Assembly: GCF_009811415.1 (NCBI RefSeq)
Contig: NZ_BLIG01000006.1
Location: 62,001 to 126,000 of the forward strand
Reading direction: 5' to 3'
DNA length: 64,000 nucleotides
Origin: Alteromonas sp. KUL106
Lineage (GTDB): Bacteria; Pseudomonadota; Gammaproteobacteria; Enterobacterales; Alteromonadaceae
The notes beneath the pieces are model-generated. The model did no database searches. It was not told where the DNA came from and saw nothing but the letters and a program-made list of their open reading frames with translations. A program made the position numbers and the translations under genes. Of this stretch, positions 32,518 through 41,725 are shown piece by piece. Every line of letters begins with the position of its first letter. Within the stretch, counting starts at the first letter, position 1.

Positions 32518-33918
32518 ATGGCCAAGACCTTATATGACAAAGTGTGGCAGGCCCACATTATTGACCAAATCGGTGAAGACAGCTTAATTTATATCGATCG
32601 CCACCTCATTCATGAAGTGACGTCGCCGCAGGCGTTCGCTGGCCTTAATGAGAAAGGCCGTAAAGTACGTCGTCCTGACCGCACTGTTGGCACCATGGAT
32701 CACAGCATATCAACACGCTCGCTGGCCATTGATGCGTGTGGTCCAGATAACGCTTTACAGCTACAAACGTTGGCAACAAACTGTGAAGAACACGGCATTC
32801 AATTGTTTCCAGTGGGTCACCAAAAGCAAGGCATTGTTCATGTAATGGGCCCTGAACTGGGGCTTATTCAACCTGGCATGACTGTAGTGTGCGGTGATTC
32901 ACATACGGCCACACATGGTGCATTCGGTGCGTTAGCGTTTGGAATTGGTACGTCTCAGGTTGAGCACGTACTGGCAACGCAAACGTTGAAACAAAGTCGC
33001 GCAAAGAGCATGCTAATAAAAGTCAATGGCAAGCTTCCTGTGGGTATTACCGCGAAAGACATCATTCTTGCCATCATTGGTAAAATTGGCCATGCGGGCG
33101 CTACTGGTCACGTTATCGAGTACGCTGGAGAAGCTATCCGCGGTTTAAGCATGGAAGAGCGCATGACCGTATGTAATATGAGCATCGAAGCCGGTGCGAA
33201 AGCGGGCCTTGTTGCACCAGATGAGAAAACGTTTGCTTATCTTGAAGGCCGCGAATACGCGCCTAAAGGTCAAAACTGGGACGATGCTGTCGCATACTGG
33301 AAAACCCTTTATACCGAAGAAGGTGCCACCTTTGACACTGTGGTTGAACTTGAAGCCGCAGATATCGCGCCTCAAGTTACATGGGGCACAAACCCAGGTC
33401 AGGTTATCGGTGTGAATACGCCAGTTCCAGCGCCAGAAGATTTCAGCGATCCAATTGAAAAAGAAAGTGCAGTAAAAGCATTAGCTTATATGGGCTTGAA
33501 ACCAGGCGAAAAACTTGCCGACGTTGCAGTTAACCACGTATTTATCGGCTCATGTACCAACGGACGTATTGAAGATATGCGCGCAGCTGCGCAAATTGCC
33601 AAACGAGGTAAAGTCGCTGATTCTGTGACTGCCATCGTCGTACCCGGCTCAGGTGCGGTCAAACGTCAAGCTGAGGAAGAAGGCCTCGATAAAATCTTTA
33701 TTGATGCTGGCTTTGAGTGGCGTTTGCCGGGCTGCTCAATGTGCCTAGGTATGAATGACGATAAACTAGTAGCAGGCGATAGATGTGCTTCTACCAGTAA
33801 CCGTAACTTTGAGGGCCGTCAAGGCCGCGGAGCGCGTACTCACTTAGTAAGCCCTGCAATGGCCGCCGCTGCAGCGATTACTGGTCGCTTTGCTGACGTT
33901 AGAGATTATCAGGAGTAA
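32518..33918 (+). CDS. leuC: 3-isopropylmalate dehydratase, large subunit
   Basis: 466 residues of the aconitase family. The three [4Fe-4S] ligand cysteines are visible in [13 protein letters not shown] and [24 protein letters not shown] is the substrate-site motif. With LeuD it isomerises 2- to 3-isopropylmalate. It is the third gene of leuABCD. Confidence 0.97.
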   Translation: MAKTLYDKVWQAHIIDQIGEDSLIYIDRHLIHEVTSPQAFAGLNEKGRKVRRPDRTVGTMDHSISTRSLAIDACGPDNALQLQTLATNCEEHGIQLFPVGHQKQGIVHVMGPELGLIQPGMTVVCGDSHTATHGAFGALAFGIGTSQVEHVLATQTLKQSRAKSMLIKVNGKLPVGITAKDIILAIIGKIGHAGATGHVIEYAGEAIRGLSMEERMTVCNMSIEAGAKAGLVAPDEKTFAYLEGREYAPKGQNWDDAVAYWKTLYTEEGATFDTVVELEAADIAPQVTWGTNPGQVIGVNTPVPAPEDFSDPIEKESAVKALAYMGLKPGEKLADVAVNHVFIGSCTNGRIEDMRAAAQIAKRGKVADSVTAIVVPGSGAVKRQAEEEGLDKIFIDAGFEWRLPGCSMCLGMNDDKLVAGDRCASTSNRNFEGRQGRGARTHLVSPAMAAAAAITGRFADVRDYQE

Positions 33919-33921
33919 GGT

Positions 33922-34527
33922 ATGTCTGAACAAGGTTTTACACAACACACAGGCATTGCTGCGCCGCTCGATCAGGCCAATGTCGATACTGACCAAATCA
34001 TTCCAAAGCAATTTCTTACGGGTGTAACGCGCGCGGGCTACGGCAAGCATTTGTTTCACGACTGGCGTTATTTGGATTTAGAAGAGAAAGAGCCAAACCC
34101 AGCGTTCGCGCTGAATAAGCCTGAACATAAAGGCGCAAGTATCCTACTGGCTCGCGAAAACTTTGGTTGTGGTTCAAGCCGTGAACACGCGCCGTGGGCA
34201 CTTGCCGACTTTGGTTTTAAAACGGTTATTGCCACCAGCTTTGCCGACATTTTTTACGGAAACTGCATTAACAACCAGTTAGTACCAGTGGCGTTATCTA
34301 GCGCGCAAATGGATGCACTGTTTGCTGCGGTAAAAGCTAATCCTACGGTTAACATAACCGTAGACTTACCCGCTCAAACTGTAAGCTTTGACGAAACTAG
34401 CTTTAGCTTTGATATTGCAGAGCATCACAAAAATAACTTGATTAAAGGGTTAGATGCCATTGGCCAAACATTGGAATTGACGAGTGCCATAGAGGCGTTT
34501 GAAGACAAACAACCTGCATGGTTATAG
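33922..34527 (+). CDS. leuD: 3-isopropylmalate dehydratase, small subunit
   Basis: 201 residues with the swivel-domain motifs [11 protein letters not shown] and [13 protein letters not shown], and NCINNQL near the C-terminal third. It is the partner of LeuC and the last gene of the operon, followed by a terminator. Confidence 0.97.
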   Translation: MSEQGFTQHTGIAAPLDQANVDTDQIIPKQFLTGVTRAGYGKHLFHDWRYLDLEEKEPNPAFALNKPEHKGASILLARENFGCGSSREHAPWALADFGFKTVIATSFADIFYGNCINNQLVPVALSSAQMDALFAAVKANPTVNITVDLPAQTVSFDETSFSFDIAEHHKNNLIKGLDAIGQTLELTSAIEAFEDKQPAWL

Positions 34528-34562
34528 AAGCAAATTTCAGTTTTTTATAAAGCAACATAATG

Positions 34563-34595
34563 AGAGAGCGCTGCATCAGCGCTCTCTTTGGTTTT
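34563..34595 (+). terminator. leu operon terminator
   Basis: An 11-bp perfect stem AGAGAGCGCTG / CAGCGCTCTCT with a CAT loop, followed by TTTGGTTTT, 35 nt after leuD. Confidence 0.85.
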
Positions 34596-34766
34596 AAACC
34601 TTTAGATTTTGATTGCTAAATCAATTTACTGTGGAACAAAAGCTCACATTCACTATTATTTACATTGAAGATATGGAAAGCTCTCACTTTTTTTATCGAA
34701 ATAACGTACTATTTAAACCGATTGTAGTTGTTAGCTTTGGCAGTAATAAGCCTCACAGGAGAGATA

Positions 34767-35957
34767 ATGCTAGAACAGGTGCCTATTGATGAATTGCAGC
34801 CGGGAATGTACGTCAATCAAGTACTTGAACAGACTGGCTCGCTTAAAATGCGCTCTAAAGGCATTGTCAAAACGCAAGCCATCATCGACAGTTTAAAAGC
34901 CAAAGGCATTTTAAAGGTAGAGGTCGACCTCTCTAAATCCAAGCACAAAAAAATAGAAAACGTTCCAGAAGAAACGGCTAACACGGAAGTGCCTAAACCT
35001 GCGCCTAAACCAATGGGGCGCGATGCTATCAATGAAGCTAACGATCTTTATGACAACGCGCTTGCAATACAAAGTAGCTTTTTAAAGTCTTTGAAAAATG
35101 GCGCAGTAAAAGATTTGTCTCCGATGGAGTCGCTTTCGCATAGCCTCATCGAGAGTGTTTTTGACAACAAAGATGCGCTTAGCTGTCTAACGATGATTAA
35201 AAACACGGACCAATATCTTCTTGAACACAGCATCAACTGTAGTGTCCTAAGCGGTATATTCTGTGAATTTCTTGGCTATGATAGAGAGACCACAGAACAA
35301 GTGAGTTTAGGTGCCTTGTTAATGGATATTGGCATGTCATCGCTTCCTGATGAAATCCGCAATAATAAGGGTGAGTTCTCACAAAGCGACTGGGAAGTGA
35401 TGAAGACGCACGTGCAAATTGGTGCTGACTTAGTTGAACAATGTGGTGACATTTCTGACTTGTCGCTACGGATCATTGAAGAACATCATGAGCGCATCGA
35501 TGGAAGCGGCTACCCAAGAGGCCTAGTCGGCGATGAAATTTCTGAATACGCCCGTATTGTCGCTATTGTCGATGCCTACGACGCAATGACGTCTAACCGT
35601 TCTCATAAAGAAAGTATTACCCCAACCCAAGCGCTTAAACGTTTAACCGCAACCGAAAATTTAGATCAAGAATTGGTCAAACAATTCATTCAGTGTATTG
35701 GTGTACATCCGGTTGGCTCGTTGGTAAGACTTAAAAGCGGCAAGCTAGGTATTGTAAGCAAGATAAATCCTAAAGATCCGGTAAGCCCTCATGTAATGAC
35801 GTTTTACAGTGTTACATCTCAACACTTCAATGAAGTTAAGCGCATTGATTTGAGCTTATACGACGACGAGATTGTATCGGGTGTTCGCCCCGAAGAATTC
35901 AATTTGAATTTACCTAAGTTTTTTAAAGATGTGTTTATCAATCAAATGCCGCTTTAG
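34767..35957 (+). CDS. HD-GYP domain protein with N-terminal DUF3391, degenerate HD motif
   Basis: 396 residues from the ATG at 34767, which has an AGGAGA ribosome binding site; an in-frame upstream start at 34728 is less likely. Residues 1-55 form a DUF3391 module (DELQPGMYVNQVLEQTG). An HD-GYP domain follows (about 145-330), with HHERIDGSGYP intact at 240-250 and IVDAYDAM near 267-273. The HD pair itself reads LLMDIGM instead of LLHDIGK (Met186-Asp187), so a metal ligand is missing. HD-GYP proteins hydrolyse cyclic di-GMP; this one may be inactive or a binding/scaffold variant. It converges with a GspB-like gene that carries a similar N-terminal module. Confidence 0.85.
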   Translation: MLEQVPIDELQPGMYVNQVLEQTGSLKMRSKGIVKTQAIIDSLKAKGILKVEVDLSKSKHKKIENVPEETANTEVPKPAPKPMGRDAINEANDLYDNALAIQSSFLKSLKNGAVKDLSPMESLSHSLIESVFDNKDALSCLTMIKNTDQYLLEHSINCSVLSGIFCEFLGYDRETTEQVSLGALLMDIGMSSLPDEIRNNKGEFSQSDWEVMKTHVQIGADLVEQCGDISDLSLRIIEEHHERIDGSGYPRGLVGDEISEYARIVAIVDAYDAMTSNRSHKESITPTQALKRLTATENLDQELVKQFIQCIGVHPVGSLVRLKSGKLGIVSKINPKDPVSPHVMTFYSVTSQHFNEVKRIDLSLYDDEIVSGVRPEEFNLNLPKFFKDVFINQMPL

Positions 35958-35976
35958 GCAGACGAATATCACAAAA

Positions 35977-36003
35977 AAAGGCCCTGCATTAAGGGCCTTT
36001 CTT
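35977..36003. terminator. bidirectional terminator between convergent genes
   Basis: Stem AAAGGCCCT / AGGGCCTTT, with an A-run before and T's after, so it can act on both the HD-GYP gene and the minus-strand gspB-like gene. Confidence 0.85.
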
Positions 36004-36031
36004 ATATGGTTTAGCTGTTAGCTATTTGCAG

Positions 36032-37252
36032 CTACCAATCTGTTAATGCAGCCATAGTAAATAGTTCATCTTCGAACGCAAGCACCACACGCTGTGCTTC
36101 AATATTTACAATTTGCACCCTATCGGCAATCCAATCACCTTCGCCTAGCTGACGCCCATTGACCCTCACCCACCTATCAGCGGGGCGAGACGCATACATA
36201 TGTGCACTAAAGTTCATCGATGGAAGCCTAGTCAATAAGCGGACTGGTAGCTGATCGACACGAGGAATATCGTCTCTTACTGTTACGGTGTTTTCTCTTG
36301 GTTGTGCGTTATCCTGCGCTTTGGTATCCAAAGCTTCAACAGCCGCGTTAAAGCGAGCCATTAGCTCTGGAGAAACAGAAACATCTGATTGAGAAGCGCT
36401 TTCATTAAGCACCCTCCCTTCATAATTCTGAGGCGTGACTTGTTGTTCAGCCGTCTGTTCGGTTTTACCGTTGCCGCTGTTTAAGGCATTGCCTGTGGCC
36501 TGAGCCTCGGTGTTCTGATTACTCGTTTGGTTGTTCACCGCACCATAGCCCGCGCTCGCGGTATATTGTTGATTAGCGCTCGCTGACTTGTTGTTTTGCA
36601 GGCCTTCCGTTTGTGCGCCCACCACTTCTTTCCCGCTATTTTCTTGTCCTGTATTCTGACTGGCTAGACGGTCTGCGTCACCGGCATTACTTGCATTACC
36701 CGACAACGCTTTCTCGCTTTCCCCTTCTTGTGCCGCAGCGCGGTCAGTGGCCGGTGTAATTGTGTCGCTCTTATCAGTATTTTTACTCGTGTTATCAGTA
36801 AACGTAACGTGCTTTGATGCTAATAATGGCCACCAACGCTCAGTCGTCGCAGCAGAAAAGCCAATACACAAACCGCCTAGGACAACAACAGCATATGCAG
36901 CGAACTGTTTTGCATAAAGCATCCATGCCGATGGTAGCCCTTCGACCGTGGGTAAAAATAAACTTCGATTGAATTGTTCGTTGAGCGACTTATCAAACTT
37001 AGCGGTCGTGTCGTGCTCTCCGCGAAGTAACGCTTGGGTTTGCGTTCTGTGGTGCGTGACAGCAGGTGCGATTTCCACGGTTTGCTCAGGGTCTATTTCT
37101 ACCTCCTGCACGCCCATTTCAGACAGGCCCTGCACCATAGCATCGCTTGTCACTAAACCGGACTTTCTAATTTTTACCGGCCCATTCTGCTTCGTGATTT
37201 GAACAATCACCATGCCAGGCATTAAATGTTCAATGGCAACGATATTAGACAT
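36032..37252 (-). CDS. GspB-like type II secretion assembly protein with N-terminal DUF3391-like module
   Basis: 406 residues. Residues 1-54 (HLMPGMVIVQITKQNGPVKI...VQEVEID) resemble DUF3391. A single TM segment lies at about 116-135. A long Asn/Gln/Ser-rich linker follows (about 150-310). The C-terminal 85 residues (DIPRVDQLPVRLLTRLPSMNFSAHMYASRPADRWVRVNGRQLGEGD) match the GspB/ExeB domain. The GspA-like ATPase gene overlaps by 8 nt upstream. In Aeromonas ExeAB help insert the secretin through peptidoglycan. The DUF3391-like front end is not part of the GspB proteins I know. Confidence 0.82.
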   Translation of the reverse strand: MSNIVAIEHLMPGMVIVQITKQNGPVKIRKSGLVTSDAMVQGLSEMGVQEVEIDPEQTVEIAPAVTHHRTQTQALLRGEHDTTAKFDKSLNEQFNRSLFLPTVEGLPSAWMLYAKQFAAYAVVVLGGLCIGFSAATTERWWPLLASKHVTFTDNTSKNTDKSDTITPATDRAAAQEGESEKALSGNASNAGDADRLASQNTGQENSGKEVVGAQTEGLQNNKSASANQQYTASAGYGAVNNQTSNQNTEAQATGNALNSGNGKTEQTAEQQVTPQNYEGRVLNESASQSDVSVSPELMARFNAAVEALDTKAQDNAQPRENTVTVRDDIPRVDQLPVRLLTRLPSMNFSAHMYASRPADRWVRVNGRQLGEGDWIADRVQIVNIEAQRVVLAFEDELFTMAALTDW

Positions 37253-38156
37253 ACAAACTCCCTAACCCGTAGCCCAAAAGAATAGCCAGCACAAATGCTG
37301 ATGCCAAATACCATTTTCGCTGGCTTTGCACCCGCTGACTGACAACATCTTCCCCCAGAATTTGCTCCGCCGCGGCTAAGAAGATAGGCTTTTGCACAAC
37401 CGCATGTTGCTTAGTAAAAGATAAGGTTAATGCCCGATCGCACAGCAAATTAATCACTCTGGGAATGCCACCAGTAATTTGATGTACTGCCCGTAACGTA
37501 GACTTACTGAAAATACTGATGTCGCCTTCAGCCACGCTCAGGCGATGGGCAATGTATGCACTGACTTCCGGTGCCGTTAAGGGCAGCAGGTGATAACGAG
37601 CGGTTATGCGCTGGGCAAGTTGGCGTAATTCGTTTCGCTTTAACAACTGCTGCAATTCAGGCTGACCAATCAACACCACCTTCAACAGTTTTTCTCTATT
37701 CGTCTCAAGGTTGGTTAACAAGCGAAGCTGTTCTAAGACTTCTGGCATCAAATGCTGTGCTTCGTCGACCATCAAAACCGTATTAATACCAGACTGATGA
37801 TTCTCTGCCAGCTTTGACAGAATAAGATCGGTAAAATATTTTAGACTTGCTTTCTCTGGCGTGTACGACAGTCCGAGTTCGTCACAAACCGTTGCCAGTA
37901 GTTCAAGCGCAGACAATGTTGGGTTCAAGATCATGGCTACTTGGGTATTATCGGGCAGTTGCTGCAATAGCTTTCGTGAAACGGTTGTTTTACCTGTGCC
38001 CACTTCGCCTGTGAGCATCACAAAACCGCCACTTTCCCTGAGGCCAAAGGTCAAATGGGCTAATGCCTCTTTGTGTCTTGGACTCATATACAAATAGTCG
38101 GGATTGGGCGCAATCGAAAAAGGATTGTCGTTTAACCCAAAGTAGTTCAAATACAT
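37245..38156 (-). CDS. GspA/ExeA-like AAA ATPase
   Basis: 303 residues beginning MYLNYFGLNDNPFSIAPNPDYLY, the hallmark start of ExeA/GspA ATPases. Walker A is GEVGTGKTTV (near residue 50) and Walker B VLMVDEAQHL. Sensor/arginine regions follow (GQPELQQLL, RITARYHLLPL), then a C-terminal TM (last 20 residues). It lacks the periplasmic peptidoglycan-binding domain of full-length ExeA, so it is the short form. It overlaps the GspB-like gene, and the pair probably acts as a complex on secretin or envelope assembly. No other gsp genes are in the window. Confidence 0.88.
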   Translation of the reverse strand: MYLNYFGLNDNPFSIAPNPDYLYMSPRHKEALAHLTFGLRESGGFVMLTGEVGTGKTTVSRKLLQQLPDNTQVAMILNPTLSALELLATVCDELGLSYTPEKASLKYFTDLILSKLAENHQSGINTVLMVDEAQHLMPEVLEQLRLLTNLETNREKLLKVVLIGQPELQQLLKRNELRQLAQRITARYHLLPLTAPEVSAYIAHRLSVAEGDISIFSKSTLRAVHQITGGIPRVINLLCDRALTLSFTKQHAVVQKPIFLAAAEQILGEDVVSQRVQSQRKWYLASAFVLAILLGYGLGSLYV

Positions 38157-38378
38157 GGTTGCTGAAGCGCCTATCTGTTTTGATTTTTGACAGCGATTAA
38201 ACTACCAGACGCAACCTTGAAGTGAAAGCGTATAACGATGTGGCTACGATTTTTATTTGTAACATTGGTATACTGCGCGTTCACTAGCTAGGACGTGTGG
38301 ACCGTTTTAATACATCTGAGGCCAATACGCCCTTACCATTATTGACTAAAAAATTGACTAAAAACTTATTGGAATAGC

Positions 38379-39530
38379 ATGCAGGTATATCTCGTTGGTG
38401 GCGCAGTACGTGACGCACTATTAAACAGAAAAGTTGTAGAACGCGACTATGTGGTGGTGGGCGCAACACCAAAAGAAATGCTTAACCAAGGTTTTACTCA
38501 AGTAGGTAAAGACTTCCCTGTTTTTTTACACCCCAAGACACAAGAAGAATACGCACTTGCACGCACAGAGCGTAAGTCAGGAAAAGGTTACACAGGTTTT
38601 GTGTGCGATGCCTCAAGCTCTGTCACGCTAGAAGAAGATTTGTTACGCAGGGACCTCACCGTTAACGCCATAGCGCAAGACAATCGTGGAAATCTTATCG
38701 ATCCCTATGGTGGCAAAAACGACTTAGAAAACCGCCTTCTTCGCCACGTATCTGAAGCCTTTAGTGAGGACCCTTTACGGGTATTTCGCGTTGCTCGCTT
38801 CGCCACCCGCTACGCTTATTTAGGGTTTACTATCGCCAATGAAACCATGGCGCTTATGCAATCCATGGCCGAAAGCGGTGAATTAAGCTCGCTAAGCGCA
38901 GAGCGCGTATGGCAAGAAACGAAGCGTAGCCTTTTGGAAAAAACACCGCATGTGTTTTTCACTGTCTTAAACCAAGCCCATGGCCTGAATGACTGGTTTG
39001 CTGAGCTTGAAGATAATTTAGATACTGCTTTGGCCACGCTAAAAACGGCGGTAGAGCTAGAAAAGGCTGCAAGTAAACACCTCGTTAAAAATACTGATTC
39101 AGAAACCGCTAGACTGATAACACGATTCACTGCCCTACTCTCTCATCTTGGTGAGGAGGAAGCGAAACGCCTATGCGGCCGTCTCAAAGTGCAGAATCAA
39201 CTCAGTGAGATTGTTATTCTTGCCTGCAAGTTTAAGGATTTTCTGTTAAACACGCAGAACTCGCCCACCGACTTACTCTCCTTATTCAATGGCTGTGATG
39301 CATGGCGAAGAGAGGAACGTTTCACATTATTGCTTAGCGCTTTTGCGCCTTATGCTCACAACAAGGGCGTAAAGTGGTCGCCTCAACAGAAGCGCATCCA
39401 AGATGCATTGGCAGCTGCCAATCAGGTCAACGTACAAGACATCATTGCCACAGGGGTTAAAGGCCCCGAAATAAAAGACGCGTTAAACCAAGCAAAACTT
39501 GCCGCAATTGACTCGCTTAACGCAAACTAA
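38379..39530 (+). CDS. cca: CCA tRNA nucleotidyltransferase, HD domain lost
   Basis: 383 residues. The N-terminal nucleotidyltransferase part closely follows E. coli Cca (MQVYLVGGAVRDALLNRKVVERDYVVVG, then RRDLTVNAIAQD and EDPLRVFRVARFA). It adds CCA to tRNA 3' ends. Two differences are visible: the catalytic DRD of E. coli is ERD (residues 21-23), and the C-terminal half lacks the metal-binding His and His-Asp motifs of the HD phosphohydrolase domain (no HTL or CHDLGK equivalent). Phosphatase/phosphodiesterase activity is therefore unlikely. Confidence 0.92.
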   Translation: MQVYLVGGAVRDALLNRKVVERDYVVVGATPKEMLNQGFTQVGKDFPVFLHPKTQEEYALARTERKSGKGYTGFVCDASSSVTLEEDLLRRDLTVNAIAQDNRGNLIDPYGGKNDLENRLLRHVSEAFSEDPLRVFRVARFATRYAYLGFTIANETMALMQSMAESGELSSLSAERVWQETKRSLLEKTPHVFFTVLNQAHGLNDWFAELEDNLDTALATLKTAVELEKAASKHLVKNTDSETARLITRFTALLSHLGEEEAKRLCGRLKVQNQLSEIVILACKFKDFLLNTQNSPTDLLSLFNGCDAWRREERFTLLLSAFAPYAHNKGVKWSPQQKRIQDALAAANQVNVQDIIATGVKGPEIKDALNQAKLAAIDSLNAN

Positions 39531-39675
39531 GGGAGTCTAATCGCTAACAGCACCGCCCCGTTGGCGTCATAACACCCATTTATCTGCGGTGTGCTAATTT
39601 AACGCCAGTTTTTCTCTATGTTTTGATGCAGCAATGCTACAATATGCCCCATTCATTTAGAGCGTTTTTTATACT

Positions 39676-40902
39676 ATGACTTTCGAAGAACTCGAATTAG
39701 ACGAAGCACTGTGTCATGCAGTTGCTGATATGGGGTTTGAAACCCCAACTAGCATACAAGAACTCGTTATCCCGCATGCGTTGGATGGGCGAGATATCTT
39801 AGCATCTGCACCAACGGGCACAGGCAAAACAGCGGCGTTTTTGTTATCTGCATGTCAGTTTTTGCTCGACTATCCGCGCAGACAACCCGGTGCAACACGT
39901 ATTCTAATATTAACACCTACCCGTGAGCTCGCGTTACAGGTTCACGAGCAAGCCGTTGCCATTACTAAACATACGCAAATTGTCTGCGGCGTAATAACCG
40001 GCGGCATTAACTACGGTACCGATAAAGAAACGTTAAGCAAGAATCTCGATATTCTTGTAGCTACACCAGGCCGTTTGCTTGAGCACATCGAAAAAGAAGC
40101 CGCAGATTGCCGCGACATTGAGTGCTTGATCCTTGATGAAGCTGACCGCATGTTGGATATGGGTTTCTCAACGGTAGTTAACCAAATTGCAGCTGAAGCG
40201 CGCTGGCGCAAACAGAACCTACTGTTCTCTGCCACATTAGAAGGCAAAGGCGTGAAAACCTTTGCTCATGACATTCTTAACAATCCTGAAGTAATTGAAG
40301 CGAACCCTTCGCGCAAAGAGAAAAACAAAATTCATCAGTGGTATCACCTAGCTGACGACATGAACCACAAGCAAGCTCTGCTAGTGAATATTTTGAAGCA
40401 AGAAACGACGACGTCAGCGGTTGTGTTTGTGAAAACCCGCGAACGCCTACAAATGCTAAAAGACTTCTTAGCCTCGAAAGATATTCCAGTATGCTGGTTG
40501 CAGGGCGAAATGCCACAAGACAAACGCATTGCAGCGCTAGCCCGTTTCAAAAGTGGTGAAGTACCTATCTTACTTGCCACTGACGTTGCTGCACGTGGTA
40601 TTGACGTACCAAACGTAAGCCATGTAATTAACTTTGATATGCCGCGCAAAGCCGACGTGTATGTACACCGCATTGGCAGAACCGGTCGTGCTGGCGCTAA
40701 AGGTACCGCAATATCGTTGGTAGAGGCCCACGATTTTGACATGGTGGCCAAAGTTGCACGTTACATGGGCGAGGCACTCAAGGCTCGCGTTATTGACGAG
40801 CTACGCCCTAAAAACAAAACGCCTAAGATTGGCCCCAAAAAGAAAAAAGTGAAGGCCAAAGACAAAGCCAAGGCAAAAGCTAAGCCTAAGAAGAAAAAGT
40901 AA
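39676..40902 (+). CDS. srmB: ATP-dependent RNA helicase SrmB (DEAD box)
   Basis: 408 residues. Motifs in order: Q motif (FETPTSIQ), I (ASAPTGTGKT), Ia (PTRELALQ), DEAD (LILDEADRMLDMGF), SAT (LFSATLEG), V (LATDVAARGID) and VI (HRIGRTGRAG). A Lys-rich tail (last 30 residues) should bind RNA. The order and spacing fit SrmB, which acts in early 50S ribosome assembly. Assignment to SrmB rather than another DEAD-box protein rests on length and overall sequence. Confidence 0.9.
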   Translation: MTFEELELDEALCHAVADMGFETPTSIQELVIPHALDGRDILASAPTGTGKTAAFLLSACQFLLDYPRRQPGATRILILTPTRELALQVHEQAVAITKHTQIVCGVITGGINYGTDKETLSKNLDILVATPGRLLEHIEKEAADCRDIECLILDEADRMLDMGFSTVVNQIAAEARWRKQNLLFSATLEGKGVKTFAHDILNNPEVIEANPSRKEKNKIHQWYHLADDMNHKQALLVNILKQETTTSAVVFVKTRERLQMLKDFLASKDIPVCWLQGEMPQDKRIAALARFKSGEVPILLATDVAARGIDVPNVSHVINFDMPRKADVYVHRIGRTGRAGAKGTAISLVEAHDFDMVAKVARYMGEALKARVIDELRPKNKTPKIGPKKKKVKAKDKAKAKAKPKKKK

Positions 40903-40934
40903 AACTCGAGCACGTAGAGGGTGAGTGATGCGAT

Positions 40935-41046
40935 GGCCGAAGGTTGGGAGTGGCTTTCGCAAACACGCGGTAAACACATCCATGTGCGCTCCGCTGCCGC
41001 ATTCCTGCGGCAGAGGGTTTGCTCAAACCACTCCCAACCTTCGGCC
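40935..41046. repeat. 112-bp long inverted-repeat element (REP/MITE-like)
   Basis: Outer arms of 19 bp are perfect (GGCCGAAGGTTGGGAGTGG at 40935-40953 and its complement at 41028-41046). Pairing continues imperfectly inward, and an inner hairpin CTGCCGC-ATTCCT-GCGGCAG sits at 40994-41013. No coding capacity. It occupies the gap between srmB and rdgB. It may be a dispersed repeat or a complex terminator. Confidence 0.75.
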
Positions 41047-41122
41047 TGAATAACCTAAAGTAACCCAATGAATGTATTCGAGTTTATTTCAGGAGCAAAG
41101 AAAAAACGAGGAGTCTGGCACA

Positions 41123-41725
41123 TTGAAATTCCCAGAAAAAATTGTTTTAGCCACAGGTAACCAGGGCAAAGTGCGCGAGTTTGCATCCTTGTTTGCAGAT
41201 TACGGTGTAGATGTTGTGGCGCAAAAAGAATTAGGTGTATCTGATGTACCAGAAACCGGTACGACGTTCGTTGAAAATGCCATTATTAAAGCCCGTCATG
41301 CGGCACAAGTAACAGGCCTGCCCGCTATTGCTGACGACTCAGGCTTAGTGGTTGATGCCCTTGGCGGTGCGCCCGGTATTTATTCAGCCCGCTATGCTGG
41401 CGCTGATGCAACAGACGATACCAATATCGACAAGCTACTAGCCGCCCTTAACGGCGAGACGCAGCGCAAAGCGCATTTCTTCTGTACTTTAGTATTTATG
41501 CGTCATGCCGACGACCCAGTACCGTTAGTTAGCCAAGGTAAGTGGCAAGGTGAAATTTTAACCGCTCGTTCTGGTAACGACGGTTTTGGTTACGACCCCG
41601 TATTTCACGTGCCAACTCACGGCTGCACTGCTGCAGAATTAGACAAAGCCGAAAAGAACCGCATTAGCCATCGCGGCAACGCCTTAGCGATTTTGCTTGA
41701 TAATATGAGAGCGACTTTTGCGTAA
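41123..41725 (+). CDS. rdgB: XTP/dITP diphosphatase (RdgB/HAM1)
   Basis: 200 residues from a TTG at 41123 preceded by GAGGAG, giving [19 protein letters not shown] at the N-terminus as in RdgB (E. coli 197 residues). The frame is open further to an ATG at 41072, but those residues do not resemble the family. Motifs: [45 protein letters not shown]. It removes deaminated purine nucleotides (ITP, XTP) from the pool. It overlaps hemW by 8 nt. Confidence 0.95.
   Translation: MKFPEKIVLATGNQGKVREFASLFADYGVDVVAQKELGVSDVPETGTTFVENAIIKARHAAQVTGLPAIADDSGLVVDALGGAPGIYSARYAGADATDDTNIDKLLAALNGETQRKAHFFCTLVFMRHADDPVPLVSQGKWQGEILTARSGNDGFGYDPVFHVPTHGCTAAELDKAEKNRISHRGNALAILLDNMRATFA

Noticed and set aside
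41072..41122. N-terminal extension of RdgB from an upstream ATG
   Set aside because: It does not resemble the family, whereas the TTG at 41123 has a GAGGAG ribosome binding site and gives the normal length.
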